Shown in pieces: positions 6,072 to 7,603 of a DNA stretch of 7,603 nt. A program made the translations under genes and the position numbers. The DNA is taken from assembly GCA_039034155.1 (NCBI GenBank), contig JBCCBI010000277.1, positions 1-7,603 on the forward strand, in the 5' to 3' direction. The number at the start of each line of letters is the position of its first letter. Position 1 is the stretch's first letter. The notes under the pieces were generated by a model. That model was not told where the DNA came from, ran no database searches, and was given only the letters and a program-made list of their open reading frames with translations. Source of the stretch: JBCCBI01 sp039034155. Lineage in GTDB: Bacteria > Deinococcota > Deinococci > Deinococcales > Trueperaceae.

Positions 6072-6100
6072 TTGTCAACAATTTACAGGATAGCTATACG
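6072..6100 (+). promoter_or_regulatory. Candidate distal promoter of the peptide-transporter operon
   Basis: TTGTCA (6072-6077) and TATACG (6095-6100) are separated by 17 bases, a good match in spacing and fair in sequence to sigma70-type promoters. It would give a leader of about 190 bases before the ATPase start. Confidence 0.38.
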
Positions 6101-6217
6101 GATGGTGCTAAAATAAAACTCTTTCTTGGACTATTTAAATACGTCTCTGACGGACAAATCTCTATATCGACATGTTGCTTAGTACTCGAGTTCTAAGATT
6201 TTGTTGAGTGATTTTTG

Positions 6218-6247
6218 TTGACATTGGAAAGGGGTTGGCCTTATTGT
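6218..6247 (+). promoter_or_regulatory. Candidate proximal promoter of the peptide-transporter operon
   Basis: A perfect TTGACA (6218-6223) lies 18 bases before TATTGT (6242-6247), about 48 bp upstream of the ATPase start codon. The -35 box and TGTCAA at 6245-6250 are also inverted copies of each other, so the promoter could itself be framed by a small operator or stem. Confidence 0.45.
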
Positions 6248-6294
6248 CAATCAATTCATAGTTCATGCCAACGTGTAGCAATTGAGGAGCTATC

Positions 6295-7350
6295 ATGTCA
6301 GAAAATGGGCACATTTTAAATGTGTGCGGTCTAAAAACACACTTTTTCCTCGAGGAAGGTGTACTCAAAGCTGTTGATGGTGTTGATTTAGCTGTGCCTA
6401 AGCAAAAAATTGTTGGGGTTATTGGCGAATCGGGTAGTGGTAAAAGTGTGATGGCTAGGTCCATCATGCGGCTCATTAGCAAACCGGGCAAAATTGTTGC
6501 AGGCAAGATGTTACTAGCACCAGATGACGCGCCAGCGGTTGATATTGCTCAGCTTGATAACAGTGGCTCGAGCATCCGCAGCATTCGGGGCAAAGTTATC
6601 TCAATGATTTTTCAAGAACCGATGACTAGCTTGTCTCCGGTGCATACAGTAGGTTCGCAGATTGTCGAAGCTATTTTGTTGCACCGCACCAGCAACAAAA
6701 GTGAGGCTAAAAGTATTGCCCTAGACATGATTGAACGAGTAGGCATCGCTAACCCAAAACAGCGTTTTAACGAATACCCGCATCAACTGTCTGGAGGTAT
6801 GCGTCAGCGCATTATGATTGCTATGGCGCTGTCGTGCAATCCATCAATTTTGATTGCTGATGAGCCTACAACTGCGCTAGATGTTACGGTACAAGCGCAG
6901 ATTCTCGAGCTACTGCAAGAACTGCAAGCCCAATATGGCATGGCGATTATCTTCATCACTCACAACTTGGGTGTGATTGCTGAAATTGCCGACGAAGTGA
7001 ACGTGATGTACCTAGGGCGCATTGTTGAACACGGTACAACGCGGCAAGTTTTCAAAAACCCGCAGCATCCGTACACGCAAAAACTGCTGGCATCGCTCCC
7101 CAAAATGGGCCGCGGACGCATGTCGCGCTTAGATGCTATTGATGGTAATGTACCCGTGCCGATTAACCTACCTGCACAATGCGGGTTTTACTCCCGTTGT
7201 GAGCTTGCTATTCAAGGACAGTGTGACATTGCCGTTCCTGAGTTACATCACCTAGGTGATGGGCATGTGGTGCGCTGCGTGCTCGCTCAAGATAGGGTTG
7301 CTTCTCAAGATGCCATGCCTACGCAAGATAAAGAGGTGGCTCATGCCTGA
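6295..7350 (+). CDS. Peptide ABC transporter ATPase, DppD/OppD type
   Basis: Hydrolyses ATP on the cytoplasmic side to drive import of di- or oligopeptides (some relatives carry nickel or sugars). The 351 residues show every ABC motif: Walker A GESGSGKS (44-51), Q-loop FQEPMTSLSP (106-115), signature LSGGMRQR (165-172), Walker B ILIADEP (185-191) and H-loop H223. The C-terminal oligopeptide-transporter extension begins near HPYTQKLLASLP (258-269) and contains IDGNVP and four cysteines (C296, C302, C310, C328). In the related mycobacterial DppD, C-terminal cysteines bind an iron-sulfur cluster. GAGGAG lies 5 bases before the ATG. It is first in its operon, which is unusual: binding protein and permeases normally come first. 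Its stop overlaps the next gene by 8 bp, so the two are translated together. Dpp versus Opp cannot be separated by sequence alone. Confidence 0.95.
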   Translation: MSENGHILNVCGLKTHFFLEEGVLKAVDGVDLAVPKQKIVGVIGESGSGKSVMARSIMRLISKPGKIVAGKMLLAPDDAPAVDIAQLDNSGSSIRSIRGKVISMIFQEPMTSLSPVHTVGSQIVEAILLHRTSNKSEAKSIALDMIERVGIANPKQRFNEYPHQLSGGMRQRIMIAMALSCNPSILIADEPTTALDVTVQAQILELLQELQAQYGMAIIFITHNLGVIAEIADEVNVMYLGRIVEHGTTRQVFKNPQHPYTQKLLASLPKMGRGRMSRLDAIDGNVPVPINLPAQCGFYSRCELAIQGQCDIAVPELHHLGDGHVVRCVLAQDRVASQDAMPTQDKEVAHA

Positions 7351-7603
7351 AACTCTGATGGAGAAACCTGAGGTACAAGAAACACTAAAAGAAGCCATCC
7401 TGGAAGTCAAAAACCTTAAAAAGTATTTCCCGATTGAAAAAGGCTTTTTAAGGCGCGTGCAAGGTCATGTTAAAGCAGTTGATGACATTAGTTTTACCAT
7501 CTACGAAGGTGAAACCTTTGGCTTGGTAGGTGAGTCGGGCAGTGGGAAAACAACCTTGGGGCGCTGCATCGTAAGGGCTATGACGGCTAGCTCAGGTGAA
7601 ATC
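7343..7603 (+). CDS. Peptide ABC transporter ATPase, DppF/OppF type (partial, N-terminal 87 residues)
   Basis: Second ATPase of the pair; it would form a heterodimer with the DppD-type protein. ATG at 7343 lies inside the upstream gene, with AAGAGG 6 bases before it, and the frame is open to the window edge. After a polar tail of about 18 residues comes ILEVKNLKKYFPIEKGF (19-35), the usual N-terminal strand and loop of DppF/OppF. AVDDISFTIYEGETFGLVG (45-63) and Walker A GESGSGKTT (63-71) follow. The rest, including signature and Walker B, lies beyond the window. Confidence 0.93.
   Translation, partial: MPETLMEKPEVQETLKEAILEVKNLKKYFPIEKGFLRRVQGHVKAVDDISFTIYEGETFGLVGESGSGKTTLGRCIVRAMTASSGEI

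Larger units (their letters stand above)
5737..6294. other. 558-bp divergent control region between sugar and peptide transporter operons
   Basis: I see no convincing gene here. The region must hold both promoters, and it is rich in short repeated motifs: GGTCATGC(T)CCAGTA twice, TTCCAAAC three times, and GCTGTGA twice plus an inverted partner. Each is listed separately. Strong Shine-Dalgarno sequences close both ends: GGAGG at 5741-5745 on the - strand and GAGGAG at 6284-6289 on the + strand. The leader before the ATPase gene is long and also contains an A+T palindrome TATTTAAATA at 6132-6141. Confidence 0.6.

Noticed and set aside
6162..6506. 114-codon frame on the - strand over the start of the DppD-type gene
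   Set aside because: It is antisense to a clear ABC ATPase gene and its peptide is low in recognisable structure.

Overview
The window looks like a transporter-rich stretch of a bacterial chromosome, with roughly mid-40s % G+C by eye. The solute-binding protein and the secreted enzyme-like protein both have plain Sec signal peptides ending in ...AQ and no lipobox cysteine. This suggests a diderm cell with a periplasm, but I cannot assign a phylum; a proteobacterium or a Deinococcota-like lineage would both fit. CTAG-containing palindromes such as CCTAGG and GCTAGC are common, which argues against the Enterobacteriaceae.

Left part (1-2462, + strand genes): the window opens in the last 50 codons of a MalG-type sugar ABC permease. 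A short spacer with a possible ORF remnant follows, then a complete IS5-family (IS903-like) insertion sequence at 340-1386. Its 18-bp terminal inverted repeats match at 15 of 18 positions. Its transposase is broken by what looks like one extra base. There is no target-site duplication, so the junction has probably been rearranged. Just 26 bp past the IS starts a secreted 349-residue protein that resembles a TIM-barrel glycoside hydrolase but that I cannot place in a family.

Middle (2563-5736, - strand): a classic CUT1 sugar-uptake operon in the order binding protein, MalF-type permease, MalG-type permease. No MalK-type ATPase is present, so it probably shares one encoded elsewhere. A strong stem-loop lies between the binding-protein and first permease genes, and a degenerate 14-bp tandem repeat fills the gap between the two permeases. 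The operon converges with the hydrolase-like gene on a weak bidirectional hairpin.

Right part (5737-7603): a 558-bp divergent control region contains several families of short repeated motifs and candidate promoters for both directions. It is followed by a + strand operon starting with two overlapping Dpp/Opp-type peptide-transporter ATPase genes; the second is cut off by the window edge. The operon unusually opens with ATPases rather than a binding protein.

Together the genes describe a heterotroph importing oligosaccharides and peptides, possibly with a secreted glycan-cleaving enzyme supplying sugar. I see no convincing new defence or mobile system. The most unusual elements are the unassigned secreted protein, the repeat-dense control region, the tandem repeat in the permease gap and an excess of the palindrome CTCGAG.
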